Shown here in pieces: positions 22,626-22,938 of a stretch of DNA of 22,938 bases. The notes under the pieces were generated by a model that did not search any database, was not told the DNA's origin, and was given only the letters and a program-made list of their open reading frames with translations. Numbering within the stretch: position 1 is the first letter of the stretch; each line of letters begins with the position of its first letter. The stretch is from NCBI GenBank assembly GCA_027343785.1, contig DAHWKF010000029.1, positions 1 through 22,938 on the forward strand. The letters are read 5' to 3'. The DNA is from Leptospirillum sp. Its GTDB lineage: Bacteria; Nitrospirota; Leptospirillia; Leptospirillales; Leptospirillaceae. The position numbers and the translations under genes are program-made.

Positions 22626-22938
22626 TTACCCATGATCCTCCGCCATCTTTGCAAGACGGTAGGGAAGAGGGGGTGTCCGAAGGGCGACGTAAACAAACCG
22701 GGGAAGCAGGTCTTCCAGCTGGAACCGGCGGTTGAAGCGGTAGCAGAACTCCGCCAGATAGCGGGGAAGATGTTTCTCCCGAACGGCATGGTAGGTGCCG
22801 TGAATGGCATTCTTGACGTTGCCCAGCATCGTGTTGACCCAGAGGAAAGCGGGATTCTTGACGCTGTACGGCCCTCCTCCCGTTACCTGGGGCTGGTGGG
22901 CATAGCCCGCCCGGGCCATTCCCCGGAAGGCGGGCAGT
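22626..22938 (-). mobile_element. IS1595-type transposase, 3' part (cut by window edge)
   Basis: The frame is open to the right edge and ends at TAA (22626-22628). The visible C-terminal part of about 104 residues contains WVNTMLGNVKNAIHGTYHAV, the ISXO2-like DDE domain block in which the third acidic or Asn residue lies, and then YLAEFCYRFNRRFQ, typical of IS1595-family transposases. The inverted repeat should lie within about 100 bases left of the stop but could not be identified with only one end visible. Whether the element is intact depends on sequence outside the window. Confidence 0.85.

Overview
The window looks like a chromosome segment of an acidophilic, iron-oxidising chemolithotroph, most probably a Leptospirillum-like member of the Nitrospirota. 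This is an inference from gene content: Fur-regulated FTR1 iron permease, fused ArsR-ArsC arsenic resistance, several periplasmic metal-handling proteins, c-type cytochromes, and a LexA-linked family B polymerase cassette. No rRNA or other phylogenetic marker is present, so the genus is not proven.

Layout. 1-689 (-) is the N-terminal part of an MBL-fold/beta-CASP hydrolase. 825-3827 (+) is an iron operon: a near-consensus promoter with a Fur-like palindrome at +1, FTR1 permease, cupredoxin, and a kelch-repeat lipoprotein. A lipoprotein of unknown function (3821-4546, -) converges on it. 4808-5314 (+) is a His/Met-rich Spy/CpxP-like periplasmic protein. 5421-7569 (+) is an arsenic operon: an operator overlapping the start codon, an ArsR-ArsC fusion, and an ArsB-type permease. 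7807-8118 is a small periplasmic HMA-like protein. 8238-8700 (-) is a decayed D-lactate dehydrogenase. 8978-9577 is a Slp-like lipoprotein with a Met/Pro/Gly repeat tail. 9830-10477 is a DUF3105 membrane-anchored protein. 10651-13899 is an RND permease with a TTG start and no adaptor gene nearby. 14111-14488 is a YkgJ-type cysteine-cluster protein. 14735-15412 and 15471-17120 are a HAD phosphatase and glucose-6-phosphate isomerase.

The most interesting region is 17187-20921 (+). A promoter (TTGACG, 17 nt, TAAGAT) with a palindrome at its start site drives lexA. LexA is followed, with gaps or overlaps of only a few bases, by a RadA/Rad51-like protein that lacks Walker A and the Walker B acid, an 88-residue helical protein of unknown function, and a family B DNA polymerase. 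The polymerase has lost its proofreading residues and has an altered motif C (PolB2-like). The layout resembles the imuA-imuB-dnaE2 mutagenesis cassettes but is built from other protein families. I propose it is a damage-inducible translesion or repair module autoregulated by LexA.

Convergent to the polymerase lie two diheme cytochromes c on the minus strand: a TsdA-like protein and a c4-like protein that starts at TTG. At the right edge is the 3' part of an IS1595-type transposase. No tRNA, rRNA or CRISPR array was seen.
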